Positions 8,835 through 16,987 of a DNA stretch of 64,000 nt are shown here, piece by piece; position 1 is the first letter of the stretch, and every line of letters starts with the position of its first letter. Source of the DNA: Aureibacter tunicatorum (GTDB lineage: Bacteria; Bacteroidota; Bacteroidia; Cytophagales; Cyclobacteriaceae); NCBI RefSeq assembly GCF_036492635.1, contig NZ_AP025308.1:1-64000 (forward strand), in the 5' to 3' direction. The notes below the pieces were generated by a model. The model worked only from the letters and a program-made list of their open reading frames with translations, was not told the DNA's origin and made no database searches. The translations under genes were made by a program, and so were the position numbers.

Positions 8835-9236
8835 ATGAGAAAAGTATCTTTTTACTTGCTAGCATTGACAATGCTTTTTCTAGCTTCTTGCAACGGCTCA
8901 AAAAATGTTTCTACCAATCCAGAGGATTTAAAGGGAGAATGGGTGCTTGTTTATAATTTAAGTAAAGGAGAAAATCCTTTTACTTTGGAAATTATGGACA
9001 ACAGGTATTCGCTTAAGGCCAATAATATTTACAATGGCGAATTATTATTGGAAGACAAAGGCAAAATAAAGTTTGTGCCGGGAATTTCGACGAAAATGAT
9101 GGACACCCCTGATGAAAGAAAAGTAACCGAAATGATATTCGCTGTAAATCAGTTTTATATCGATAATGGCAAATTAATATTGACTAACAGCGAAAATCCA
9201 TCGAATAAACTCACGTTTGAAAAGGAAGCCAAGTAG
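8835..9236 (+). CDS. META-domain (HslJ-like) small lipoprotein
   Basis: This 133-residue protein has a lipobox ending at Cys19 (FLASC). The mature part follows the META pattern: LKGEWVLVYN, a middle GKIKFVPGISTKMMD segment (the family usually has T-MMC), then MIFAVNQFYIDNGKLILT. META domains occur in envelope and heat-shock-related lipoproteins of unknown biochemical role. It starts 25 bp after the radical SAM gene and is probably co-transcribed with it, but no functional link can be read from sequence. Confidence 0.65.
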   Translation: MRKVSFYLLALTMLFLASCNGSKNVSTNPEDLKGEWVLVYNLSKGENPFTLEIMDNRYSLKANNIYNGELLLEDKGKIKFVPGISTKMMDTPDERKVTEMIFAVNQFYIDNGKLILTNSENPSNKLTFEKEAK

Positions 9237-9254
9237 TTTATAAATTGAGAATTC

Positions 9255-9277
9255 TGAAAAAAATCGAATTTTTTTCA
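9255..9277 (+). terminator. Terminator after the META lipoprotein gene
   Basis: TGAAAAAAAT (9255-9264) and ATTTTTTTCA (9268-9277) are perfect arms around a CGA loop, giving a run of T in the transcript. The stem is AT-rich but lies just after the stop codon. It could work in both directions. Confidence 0.6.
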
Positions 9278-9348
9278 AAAGTTTGTAGGGTGATTGGTTC
9301 TATGTCTGTATCATACACATAACCGACACTTTCATTTCCAATTATGCT

Positions 9349-9378
9349 GCTCGCAAGACTTTCCCCGAGTCTGCGAGC
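9349..9378. repeat. GC-rich hairpin of unknown origin
   Basis: GCTCGC plus AGACT (9349-9360, one bulged A) pairs with AGTCT plus GCGAGC (9368-9378) around TTCCCCG. A C-rich tract follows (9379-9392). The composition contrasts sharply with the AT-rich surroundings. It may be a REP-like or small mobile repeat; a second copy was not seen in this window. Confidence 0.4.
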
Positions 9379-9692
9379 GGCCTCCCCCCTCCTCTTTTAT
9401 CACACAATATTTTATTTCTTTTTATTAAGTTGCTTTAAAAATTTCTCCCAAAATTTAAGTAGTGTGTTTATTTTCTTTGGACAACTTCTTACAAGTTTAC
9501 ATCCAGTTTACAAACATCTTTATATTGGTAACATACAATTAAATGTTTGACCATATTCAATTAAGGATTTTGTTTTTTATTTACATTATGTAATCTAAGA
9601 AAATTCCTAATCGGGCCTTTTGGTTCGAATTTTGAGATGATTACCATTTACTTCGCAGTTAGTGTTGAAGGCCAATTTTTTAAGGGAGGAAT

Positions 9693-11480
9693 ATGAAAGA
9701 ATTAATTAGCAAACAAGAGTTTGTAAATGCTGTAAAGCTTAATAATTATCAGGCAGTTGCAACGCCGCTGATGAAAATTTTAGGCTTGTCAAAGCTCAAT
9801 GAAATGTATGATCAGATATACATGGAACAAGGGCTTGATTTTATTCATGCTTTATTTGATATGCTCAATATCAAGATAGAGGTTGATGAAAAAGAGCTTG
9901 AGAGAATACCATTGACAGGCTCTTTTATATCCATAGCAAATCATCCTTTTGGCGCAGTGGATGGAATGATATTAATATTGTTGATTAGCAAAATTAGGCC
10001 TGAATACAAGGTAATGGCTAATTTCATTCTTCAACAAGTTAGTCCGATAAAGGATGCATTTATAAGCGTGAATCCTTTTGAGAATATGAAACAAGCTCAC
10101 TCGAGTGTGACTGGTATGAAAGCGGCGATAAAGCATCTTAATGATGGAAACCCAATGGGCATCTTTCCTGCTGGAGAAGTATCGACATTTAGCGCTTCTC
10201 AAAGAAAAATTACTGATAGGCCATGGCAGAAGACGGCAGTCAAATTGGTGAAAAATGCAAAACAGCCAGTTATTCCGATATATTTTCAAGGTTCAAATAG
10301 CAAGCTCTTTCATATTTTGGGCTTGATTCATCCAAGTTTGAGAACTGCCGCGCTGCCTTCAGAAATGCTCAAGAAAAAAAATGAAGTGATTCGCCTTCGA
10401 ATAGGCAAGCCTATTTCTGTTAAAGAGCAGATGGAATATAAGGATTTGAAAAGCTATACACAGTTTTTGAGAATGAAAACATACGCTTTGGGTTCGGCTA
10501 TAGAGAATGATGAATTTATCAAAAAGCTGAAGATTTCAAAACCTGTTATTCGCAATCCAAAACCAGTGAATATTGCAGAGCAAGTGCCAGAGGAAGTGCT
10601 TGAAGCGGAAATTCAGACTTTATCTGAGTTTAAATTATTGTCAAAAAATAATTTCACATCTTACATTGTTCCTACAGAGCGAATTCCAAATATCCTGAAG
10701 GAAATTGGAAGATTGAGAGAGTTGACTTTCAGGGAAGTAGGCGAAGGCTCTAATAATGCGGTGGATTTGGATGAGTTTGACCAGTATTACCGTCATTTGT
10801 TCTTGTGGGATGAGGAGAAAAAGAAAATTGCCGGAGCATATCGAATAGGTTTAGGGCAGGAAATCATAAAAACCCATGGACAAGAAGGATTTTATTCCAA
10901 TAGCTTGTTTAAAATGAAGCCGGAGTTCGATAAAGTTTTAGAACGTTCATTGGAATTAGGAAGATCTTTTGTTGTAAAAGATTATCAGCAACATAGAATA
11001 CCTCTGTTTCTCTTGTGGAAGAGTTTGATTTATTTTTTGATGCAGAATAAAGAGCAGTATCAGTATTTTTTAGGCCCAGCGAGCATCAGCAATAAGTATG
11101 CGGATTATTCAAAATCATTGATAGCCTCATTTATCCAAAAGTATCATTTTGACCATGATAAAGCGAAGTTGGTTAAGCCAAGAAATGAATATAAATTTCG
11201 TTTCAATGACGATTATACTCAGATGATTCTTGATATCACTAAAGCTGATCTTAAAAAGCTAGACAAGTATATTCAAGATATTGACCCATCTCACTTTACA
11301 GTTCCGGTTTTATTGAAAAAATATATCTATCAAAATGCGAAGATCATAGGCTTCAATGTTGACCCAAATTTCAACAATTGTCTTGACGGTTTGGTGATTC
11401 TAGATTTTTACACGATGCCAAAGGAATCCTTAGATAATATGCAAAAAGAAATTCAGCAAGAGCTGCAATCGAAAAAATAA
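9693..11480 (+). CDS. olsF: OlsF-like bifunctional acyltransferase (PlsC plus GNAT N-acyltransferase)
   Basis: The 595-residue protein fuses two acyltransferase domains. The N-terminal PlsC-like half (about 60-290) has NH84PFGAVD90G and IFPAGEVSTFS. The C-terminal half (about 305-560) resembles the OlsB/hemolysin-type GNAT domain, with FREVGEGSNNAVDLDEFDQ and AYRIGLGQE. The same fusion in OlsF of Serratia and Flavobacterium makes ornithine lipids, the C-terminal half adding the N-linked and the N-terminal half the O-linked acyl chain. Glycine lipids are an alternative product in Bacteroidota. AGGGAGGA about 7 bases before the ATG is an unusually strong Shine-Dalgarno for this phylum. The gene stands alone and ends in a terminator. 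Confidence 0.7.
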   Translation: MKELISKQEFVNAVKLNNYQAVATPLMKILGLSKLNEMYDQIYMEQGLDFIHALFDMLNIKIEVDEKELERIPLTGSFISIANHPFGAVDGMILILLISKIRPEYKVMANFILQQVSPIKDAFISVNPFENMKQAHSSVTGMKAAIKHLNDGNPMGIFPAGEVSTFSASQRKITDRPWQKTAVKLVKNAKQPVIPIYFQGSNSKLFHILGLIHPSLRTAALPSEMLKKKNEVIRLRIGKPISVKEQMEYKDLKSYTQFLRMKTYALGSAIENDEFIKKLKISKPVIRNPKPVNIAEQVPEEVLEAEIQTLSEFKLLSKNNFTSYIVPTERIPNILKEIGRLRELTFREVGEGSNNAVDLDEFDQYYRHLFLWDEEKKKIAGAYRIGLGQEIIKTHGQEGFYSNSLFKMKPEFDKVLERSLELGRSFVVKDYQQHRIPLFLLWKSLIYFLMQNKEQYQYFLGPASISNKYADYSKSLIASFIQKYHFDHDKAKLVKPRNEYKFRFNDDYTQMILDITKADLKKLDKYIQDIDPSHFTVPVLLKKYIYQNAKIIGFNVDPNFNNCLDGLVILDFYTMPKESLDNMQKEIQQELQSKK

Positions 11481-11521
11481 TATTCTGATATAATTATTTT
11501 ATGCATAATAATATGTTATTT

Positions 11522-11560
11522 AAGCGAACAAAATATCATTTGATAATTGTTCGCTTTTTT
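11522..11560 (+). terminator. Terminator after the acyltransferase gene
   Basis: AAGCGAACAA pairs with TTGTTCGCTT around an AT-rich loop that can also pair in part, followed by a T-run. Confidence 0.85.
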
Positions 11561-11640
11561 TGATGTAAAATTTTGTCTTGAATTTCCCTTTTTGATATAT
11601 TAGTGTGATCTAAGCTGACGTTTGTCATTGCTTATGGTGA

Positions 11641-11675
11641 GATAGTCGCAGACTTAATGGTTATTTCGGACTATC
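11641..11675 (+). promoter_or_regulatory. Hairpin in the 5' leader of metZ
   Basis: GATAGTC (11641-11647) pairs with GACTATC (11669-11675). A small TGAC-GTTT-GTCA hairpin lies just upstream. The two together suggest a structured leader before a methionine gene, but I could not match it to SAM-I, SAM-II or another known riboswitch by eye. Confidence 0.35.
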
Positions 11676-11716
11676 GATAATTAGTAATTAAATTTTCAGG
11701 AGTTTTAAGAGTTGAT

Positions 11717-12895
11717 ATGAGAATAGAAACGGATGCGATAAGGACTCAAACAGAGAGAACACAACACAAGGAGCATTCTGTGCCGGTGTTTATGACTTCA
11801 AGTTTCATATTTGATGATGCTGAACATGCGCGGGCTTTATTCGAACAAGAGGTTGATGGCAATATTTATTCAAGATATTCCAATCCGAACAATGATGAGT
11901 TGGTGGCTAAGCTTTGCGCTTTTGAGCACACGGACGATGGCTTGACAACTGCTTCAGGAATGGCAGCTATATTCTCGAGTTTGGCTGGTTTGTTGGAATC
12001 TGGTGATCATATATTGTCTTGCAGATCTGTATTTGGTTCAACTCACCAGTTGCTTACTCAGGTGTTTCCTAAATGGGGCATTACTCATACGTATGTTCCA
12101 ATTGAAGATACTGATTCTTGGGAACAGGAAATCAAAGAAAATACTAAAGTTATATTGATTGAAACTCCTTCCAATCCTGCTCTTGATGTGTTGGATTTGG
12201 AAAAGATTGGCGATTTAGCGAAAAAACATGGACTTGTTTTGATCGTAGACAATTGCTTTGCTAGCCCTTATTTGCAACAACCTGCTGATTTTGGAGCTCA
12301 TATCATAACTCATTCGGCCACTAAGTTCTTAGACGGACAAGGCAGAACTATTGGAGGTGTGATATTAGGCCAAAAAGATTTGATTGAGAAAATCAGATTT
12401 TTTGCTAGACATTCAGGTCCTTCTTTATCGCCATTTAACGCTTGGTTGGTATCTAAAAGTTTGGAAACTTTGCCGGTCAGAATGGATCGTCATTGCGACA
12501 ATGCCTTGAAGATTGCTGAGTTTTTGGAAAGTCATCCAATGGTGGAAAAAGTCAAGTATCCTTTTCTGCCATCGCATCCTCAATATGATTTGGCTCGTAA
12601 GCAAATGAAAAAAGGAGGCGGATTGGTCACTTTCTACATAAAAGGAGGATTGGCTGAAGGAAAAACATTCCTTGATGCTATTAAAATTGGCTCATTGACC
12701 GCTAATCTGGGAGATACGAGAACGACTATTACTCATCCTGCTTCGACGACGCATTCAAAATTGTCGGAAGATGAAAGGTTGCAGGTAGGTATTACGTCTA
12801 ACTTGGTGAGAATATCGGCTGGTTTGGAGAATGTAGAAGATATTATTGAAGATTTGAATCAAGCTTTGGCAGCTGTTGAAAGTTCGTCAAAGTAA
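11717..12895 (+). CDS. metZ: O-succinylhomoserine (or O-acetylhomoserine) sulfhydrylase
   Basis: This 392-residue PLP enzyme belongs to the Cys/Met metabolism family. The PLP lysine is K203 in HSATK203FLDGQGR, and the GQGR extension is characteristic of MetZ. Other family motifs are SRYSNPN near residue 55, ASGMAAI near 80, VDNCFASPYLQQP near 180 and the C-terminal THPASTTHS. The enzyme joins sulfide to an activated homoserine to give homocysteine. Sulfide would come from the sulfite reductase encoded next door. The start ATG at 11717 gives the normal family length. Cystathionine gamma-synthase activity cannot be excluded. Confidence 0.85.
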   Translation: MRIETDAIRTQTERTQHKEHSVPVFMTSSFIFDDAEHARALFEQEVDGNIYSRYSNPNNDELVAKLCAFEHTDDGLTTASGMAAIFSSLAGLLESGDHILSCRSVFGSTHQLLTQVFPKWGITHTYVPIEDTDSWEQEIKENTKVILIETPSNPALDVLDLEKIGDLAKKHGLVLIVDNCFASPYLQQPADFGAHIITHSATKFLDGQGRTIGGVILGQKDLIEKIRFFARHSGPSLSPFNAWLVSKSLETLPVRMDRHCDNALKIAEFLESHPMVEKVKYPFLPSHPQYDLARKQMKKGGGLVTFYIKGGLAEGKTFLDAIKIGSLTANLGDTRTTITHPASTTHSKLSEDERLQVGITSNLVRISAGLENVEDIIEDLNQALAAVESSSK

Positions 12896-12909
12896 TAATA
12901 AGCTTATAG

Positions 12910-13017
12910 ATGATGATGACAGAGATAAAGTTGATGAAAAATGATATGTGTATGCTGCCAATGATGCAGAATGAAATGTGTTGTTGCATGCCTGATATTA
13001 GTTATTGCATTTTATAA
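12910..13017 (+). CDS. Predicted Met/Cys-rich leader peptide of the sulfite reductase operon
   Basis: This 35-codon ORF is too short for usual gene finding. It begins with three ATG codons and contains 10 Met and 5 Cys residues, 43 percent of the peptide. They include MCM near residue 14, PMM near 18 and a CCC run at 25-27 flanked by Met. It starts 14 bases after metZ and ends 108 bases before the reductase gene. A terminator and a competing pairing that overlaps its last codons follow. Such composition is the hallmark of a transcription-attenuation leader that senses charged tRNA, here tRNA-Cys and/or tRNA-Met. Translation is inferred; no Shine-Dalgarno is visible. Confidence 0.7.
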   Translation: MMMTEIKLMKNDMCMLPMMQNEMCCCMPDISYCIL

Positions 13018-13064
13018 AGACTTTATTGTTGTCGTACATACAAAAGAGCCTCTGTAAAATGCAG
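13005..13064 (+). promoter_or_regulatory. Predicted antiterminator pairing of the Cys/Met attenuator
   Basis: TGCATTTTA (13006-13014), within the last codons of the leader ORF, is perfectly complementary to TAAAATGCA (13055-13063), the loop and right-arm base of the terminator. Wobble and extra pairs extend it to 13005-13016 with 13053-13064. It uses bases needed by the terminator stem, so the two exclude each other. A ribosome stalled at the CCC codons (12979-12987) leaves 13006-13014 free, while one at the stop codon (13015-13017) covers it. Confidence 0.6.
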
Positions 13065-13075
13065 GGGCTTTTTTT
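13047..13075 (+). terminator. Attenuator terminator before the sulfite reductase gene
   Basis: AGCCTCTG (13047-13054) pairs with CAGGGGCT (13062-13069) with one T-G pair, followed by seven T (13069-13075). It ends 50 bp before the reductase ATG. It can serve both as the end of the metZ transcript and as the attenuator of the next genes. Confidence 0.85.
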
Positions 13076-13125
13076 AATTCAGAGATTTTAGATTAAGAGA
13101 GTAATACTTAAACCACAATATAAAA

Positions 13126-15282
13126 ATGGATTCACAAAACAAGGAACTTTCACCGGTAGTCAAGCATGACATCGAGGAGCTCAAGTTTAAGATCAACACA
13201 TTCAAGGAAGATAAAATTCCTGAGGAAAAGTTCAAGCATTTCAGATTGACAAGAGGTGTGTATGGCCAAAGGCAAGCTGGTGTTCAAATGCTAAGAATCA
13301 AGATTCCTTATGGTAGAGTGAATACCACTCAGTTGAGAAAAATGGCTGAGTTGTCAAGAAAGTATACCAATGGAAACCTTCACTTAACAACCAGACAAAA
13401 CATTCAATTTCACTATGTGAAGCTGGATGATTCCCCAGAAATTTGGGAGGAGTTGGAGTCTGTTGATATTACATTGAGAGAGGCTTGTGGTAACACAGTA
13501 AGGACAGTGACTGGAAGTCCATATGCAGGTATTCATCCTGAAGAATTGTTTGATGTATCCCCTTATGCTGATGCTGTTACTCAATATTTCTTGAGAAATG
13601 CAGTGAATCAAGATATGGGAAGAAAAATAAAAATGGCTTTTTCTTCGCATGATGATGATTCAGCATTCACTTATATTCATGACTTTGGTTTTATTCCGCG
13701 CGTAAAAGAAGTTGATGGAGTGGAGCAAAGAGGGTTTAAGGTTGTTGTTGCCGGAGGCTTAGGCGCTCAGGCTATGGTAGCTCATGAAGCAAGCGAGTTT
13801 CTGCCTGAAGATCAAGTGATTCCATTTATTGAAGCTGGTTTGAGGATTTTCGATAGATATGGAGAGCGTCAAAAAAGAGCCAAGGCGAGAATGAAATTCT
13901 TAATGGACCCTAAAAAAGGGTTAGGTTTGGAAAAGTTTCTTCAATTAGTAGAGGAAGAAAGAGTTTCATTGCCTAACAAGTCATTAAAGATTGACGTATC
14001 TGGTGAAAAATACAACTATAGCATTGAAAGCAAAAAGACGCCAATTGTAGAGCCTGTTAATGCTGATAAATATGCGAATTGGGTTAAAACTAATACTTTT
14101 AATCAAAGGCAAGACGGACTTAGCGCTGTGATGATCAAGCTTCCTTTGGGTAATATAATGACAGAGAAAGTTTATGAGCTAGCTGATATTATTGACGAAG
14201 TTGCTTTGGATGATATTCGTATCACTGTGAACCAAGGTTTCTTGTTAAGAAATGTAGCTCAGGAGTCTTTGCCTTACGTTTTCAATAAACTTGAAGAAAT
14301 AGGTTTGGCAGAATATGGATTTGACTCTATCATCGATATTACTGCTTGCCCGGGAACTGATACGTGTAATTTGGGAGTTACAAATAGTACTGATGTATCT
14401 GTAGAGATTGAGAATTTCATCAAAGAAAATTATCATGATTTAATTCATGACTCTGATATTAAAATAAAAATCAGTGGTTGCATGAATTCATGCGGTCAGC
14501 ATATGATTGCCAATGTAGGTTTCCACGGAAGCTCGATAAGAAAAGCAGGAAAAGTAATACCGGCATTGCAAGTAGTAATGGGTGGTGGAGTAGATCCTGA
14601 AGGAAAAGGCTTCATTGCGGAGAAGGTTATAAAGCTTCCAAGCAAGCGTATTTTAAAGGCTATGGATTTATTATTGTCTGATTATCAGGATAATGCTAAT
14701 GAAGAGCAATACTATAATGATTATTATCAGAAACAAGGCAAAATGTATTTCTACAATTTGCTTAAGCCTTTGGCTGATGTAAGTGAGATTGAGGCTTCTG
14801 ATTATATAGATTGGGGTAGAAATGAAGAATTTATCCCTGAGGTAGGTGTTGGAGAGTGTGCTGGTGTAAGCTTTGATATGATTAGCACAATACTTGGTGA
14901 TGCTGATGAGCGAATCTATTTGTCAGAAAAAGGTTTGGCTGAAGAGGCATATGCAGATGCGATTTATAATAGCTACAGTTCTATGATTATCGGAGCGAAA
15001 GCTTTGCTTTTGAGTCAAGATATCGCTTGCAATACAAACCACAAGATTATCACAACTTTTGATGAAGAGTATGTTTCTAAAGGTTTGATTGCGATAGGAA
15101 CTGATTTTGAGTCTAAAGTATTGAAAATTAATAAGAACGAGCCATCGAGAGACTTTGCGATTTCATTTTTGGAAGAAGCGAAGGAGTTCAACGCAAAAGT
15201 TAAAGAAATTAGAGCTAGCCAGATAGAAGATGATGGAAGTCAAGCTGACAAATTGGTAGTTCATACATTCTATAAAGCATAA
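13126..15282 (+). CDS. Sulfite/nitrite reductase hemoprotein with C-terminal HEPN-like region
   Basis: The 718-residue protein has two ferredoxin-like half-domains and a siroheme/4Fe-4S centre. LHLTTRQNIQFH (about 84-95) is typical of the siroheme-binding half. The cluster cysteines are C408 and C414 (CPGTDTCNLG) and C452 and C456 (SGCMNSCGQH). After about residue 550 comes an extra, mostly helical region of about 160 residues that resembles a HEPN domain, as in some other Bacteroidota reductases. It lies between metZ and siroheme genes, so assimilatory sulfite reduction to sulfide is most likely; nitrite is the alternative. cobA starts one base after its stop. Confidence 0.8.
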   Translation: MDSQNKELSPVVKHDIEELKFKINTFKEDKIPEEKFKHFRLTRGVYGQRQAGVQMLRIKIPYGRVNTTQLRKMAELSRKYTNGNLHLTTRQNIQFHYVKLDDSPEIWEELESVDITLREACGNTVRTVTGSPYAGIHPEELFDVSPYADAVTQYFLRNAVNQDMGRKIKMAFSSHDDDSAFTYIHDFGFIPRVKEVDGVEQRGFKVVVAGGLGAQAMVAHEASEFLPEDQVIPFIEAGLRIFDRYGERQKRAKARMKFLMDPKKGLGLEKFLQLVEEERVSLPNKSLKIDVSGEKYNYSIESKKTPIVEPVNADKYANWVKTNTFNQRQDGLSAVMIKLPLGNIMTEKVYELADIIDEVALDDIRITVNQGFLLRNVAQESLPYVFNKLEEIGLAEYGFDSIIDITACPGTDTCNLGVTNSTDVSVEIENFIKENYHDLIHDSDIKIKISGCMNSCGQHMIANVGFHGSSIRKAGKVIPALQVVMGGGVDPEGKGFIAEKVIKLPSKRILKAMDLLLSDYQDNANEEQYYNDYYQKQGKMYFYNLLKPLADVSEIEASDYIDWGRNEEFIPEVGVGECAGVSFDMISTILGDADERIYLSEKGLAEEAYADAIYNSYSSMIIGAKALLLSQDIACNTNHKIITTFDEEYVSKGLIAIGTDFESKVLKINKNEPSRDFAISFLEEAKEFNAKVKEIRASQIEDDGSQADKLVVHTFYKA

Positions 15283-15283
15283 T

Positions 15284-16036
15284 ATGCAAAAGGGAAAATT
15301 GACATTGGTGGGTGCTGGTCCGGGAGATCCGGACCTCATCACTCTCAAAGCTATAAAGGCTTTGGAAAGGGCGGATGTGATTTTATATGACGCATTGGTG
15401 AATCCTGATCTATTGCATTATGCAAAAGATGGCGCTAAGCATGTTTTTGTTGGAAAGAGATGCGGAAAGCATAGTGTGCCTCAAGAGGAAATCAATGAGT
15501 TGATTGTAAAGTATGCTTTGGAAGGGAATGATGTGGTGAGGCTGAAATGCGGTGATCCATTTATCTTTGCTCGAGGCAAAGAAGAAATAGAATATGCTGA
15601 AAACTTTGGCATCAAGTCTGAGATTGTTGTCGGAATTTCATCAATAAACCTTTTAGGCCATTATAATATCCCAATTACACGAAGAGGTATTAATGAAAGT
15701 TTTTGGGTGATTACAGCTGTTACCAAAGAAAAGAAATTGTCCAAAGACTTGGATTTAGCGGCACAGTCTAATGCTACTTGTATCATATTAATGGGCTTGA
15801 GAAGAATAGAGGAAATATTAGCTAAATTTAATGAGGCAGGCAAAGCTAATGTATCTGCGGCAGTAATTTCCAAAGGCTCGCATGACGATGGAAAGTTATT
15901 ATTGGGCAATGTAGGGAATCTTGCGGAAAAAGTAGAAAGCTCGGATGTAAAAGCTCCGGCGATTATTGTTGTTGGCGATGTCGTTTCTACCCATCCTGAT
16001 TTCGCTAAACTGATGAAAGAAGAAGGCTACTTATAA
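15284..16036 (+). CDS. cobA: Uroporphyrinogen-III C-methyltransferase
   Basis: The 250-residue SAM-dependent methylase makes precorrin-2 from uroporphyrinogen III, the first step to siroheme. Visible motifs are LVGAGPGDPDLITLKA at the N-terminus, VGKRCGKHSVPQ, RLKCGDPFIFARG and PITRRGI. The length fits a stand-alone SUMT. It starts one base after the reductase stop, so translation is probably coupled, and supplies the reductase cofactor. Confidence 0.9.
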   Translation: MQKGKLTLVGAGPGDPDLITLKAIKALERADVILYDALVNPDLLHYAKDGAKHVFVGKRCGKHSVPQEEINELIVKYALEGNDVVRLKCGDPFIFARGKEEIEYAENFGIKSEIVVGISSINLLGHYNIPITRRGINESFWVITAVTKEKKLSKDLDLAAQSNATCIILMGLRRIEEILAKFNEAGKANVSAAVISKGSHDDGKLLLGNVGNLAEKVESSDVKAPAIIVVGDVVSTHPDFAKLMKEEGYL

Positions 16037-16042
16037 TTTGTT

Positions 16043-16618
16043 ATGGAAGGCAATCCACTATTTCCGGTTTTTTTAAAAATCGATCAATTGAGTGTTTTAG
16101 TTGTTGGCGGCGGAGAGATCGCATTAGAAAAATTGGAGGCTTTAATAAAAAACGATCCCAAAGCTAATGTTACACTCATCTCCCCTGTTATTGACTCGGA
16201 GGTGAAAGAGTTTACTGCTAGTTACTCTTCCGTAAAAATTCTTGAAAAGGAATTTGATCAGATTGACTACTCATTGTTTAACATAATGATAGGTGCTACA
16301 GGTGATAGAAATATTAATATTCAATTGAGAGATAAGGCTAAGCAATATAATTTATTAGTAAATATTGCGGATATGCCAGATTTATGCGATTTTTATTTGG
16401 GCTCTACAGTTAAAAAGGGCGATTTGAAAATCGGAATTTCAACCAATGGCAAATCTCCTATTTTAGCTCGACGTATGAGAGAAGTTCTTGAGGATATTTT
16501 ACCCGATAATACTCAGTCAATTATTGACAACTTAAAAAGTATCAGAGATTCATTAACAGGCTCTTTTAAAGAAAAGCTAAAAACGCTTGATAAAATTACA
16601 GAAAACCTTATCAAATAA
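16043..16618 (+). CDS. Precorrin-2 dehydrogenase / sirohydrochlorin ferrochelatase (CysG N-terminal type)
   Basis: The 191-residue protein matches the Met8/CysG N-terminal domain: an NAD-binding VVGGGEIALEKLEAL near residues 20-34, then LVNIADMPDLCDFYLGS and ISTNGKSPILARRMRE. It oxidises precorrin-2 and may insert iron to form siroheme. With cobA, six bases upstream, it makes a complete route from uroporphyrinogen III to siroheme for the reductase. Confidence 0.85.
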   Translation: MEGNPLFPVFLKIDQLSVLVVGGGEIALEKLEALIKNDPKANVTLISPVIDSEVKEFTASYSSVKILEKEFDQIDYSLFNIMIGATGDRNINIQLRDKAKQYNLLVNIADMPDLCDFYLGSTVKKGDLKIGISTNGKSPILARRMREVLEDILPDNTQSIIDNLKSIRDSLTGSFKEKLKTLDKITENLIK

Positions 16619-16987
16619 TTCCCTTATTAACCCCTACTTTCGACATTTTTTAATCTTCCCACTTGCTATATTATCAATTATTAATAATTTATTTTTTAGG
16701 AATAATTCAAATATTATATTTTAAAAGTTAAATTGAATTTTGACTAGCTATATTTCTTGATATATTTTTTCTTATATTATGTGATATACTTGATAGTATT
16801 TATTTTTGATAATAAAGTATCTTTTTCTTTTGCTGTTTGAATTTTATAAATTGTAAAAATTGGAGACAGTATTCTTTAACTTAGCACTATTTTTAAGAAT
16901 TAAATCTTGAGAATTAGATTAATCTAATGGCTTTGCTGCTGTCTCATCAAAACATAAACAATGATATTTTTTGCATGTTGAAAAGAT
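16619..16987. other. AT-rich intergenic region before the deo operon
   Basis: This 369-bp stretch is very AT-rich. I see no ORF, RNA gene or clear terminator for the siroheme operon. The only notable structure is the 16-bp palindrome at 16913-16928. Confidence 0.5.
16913..16928. promoter_or_regulatory. 16-bp perfect palindrome upstream of deoA (candidate operator)
   Basis: ATTAGATTAATCTAAT is a perfect inverted repeat without spacer, 59 bp before the deoA start. This is a typical position for a dimeric repressor. The regulator is not encoded in the window. Confidence 0.5.

Larger units (their letters stand above)
9237..9692. other. Intergenic region with two hairpins
   Basis: This 456-bp gap holds a terminator (9255-9277), an unusual GC-rich hairpin (9349-9378) and otherwise AT-rich DNA. 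A 68-codon ORF at 9344-9550 runs through the hairpin but has no coding character. A short palindrome with TTACAT/ATGTAA arms lies at 9581-9593, upstream of the acyltransferase gene. Confidence 0.55.

Noticed and set aside
9344-9550. 68-codon ORF in the intergenic region
   Set aside because: It runs through the GC-rich hairpin, has a phenylalanine- and leucine-rich low-complexity translation and no family signature.
11590-11716. SAM-I or SAM-II riboswitch before metZ
   Set aside because: None of the conserved core sequences of these classes could be found; only generic hairpins are present.
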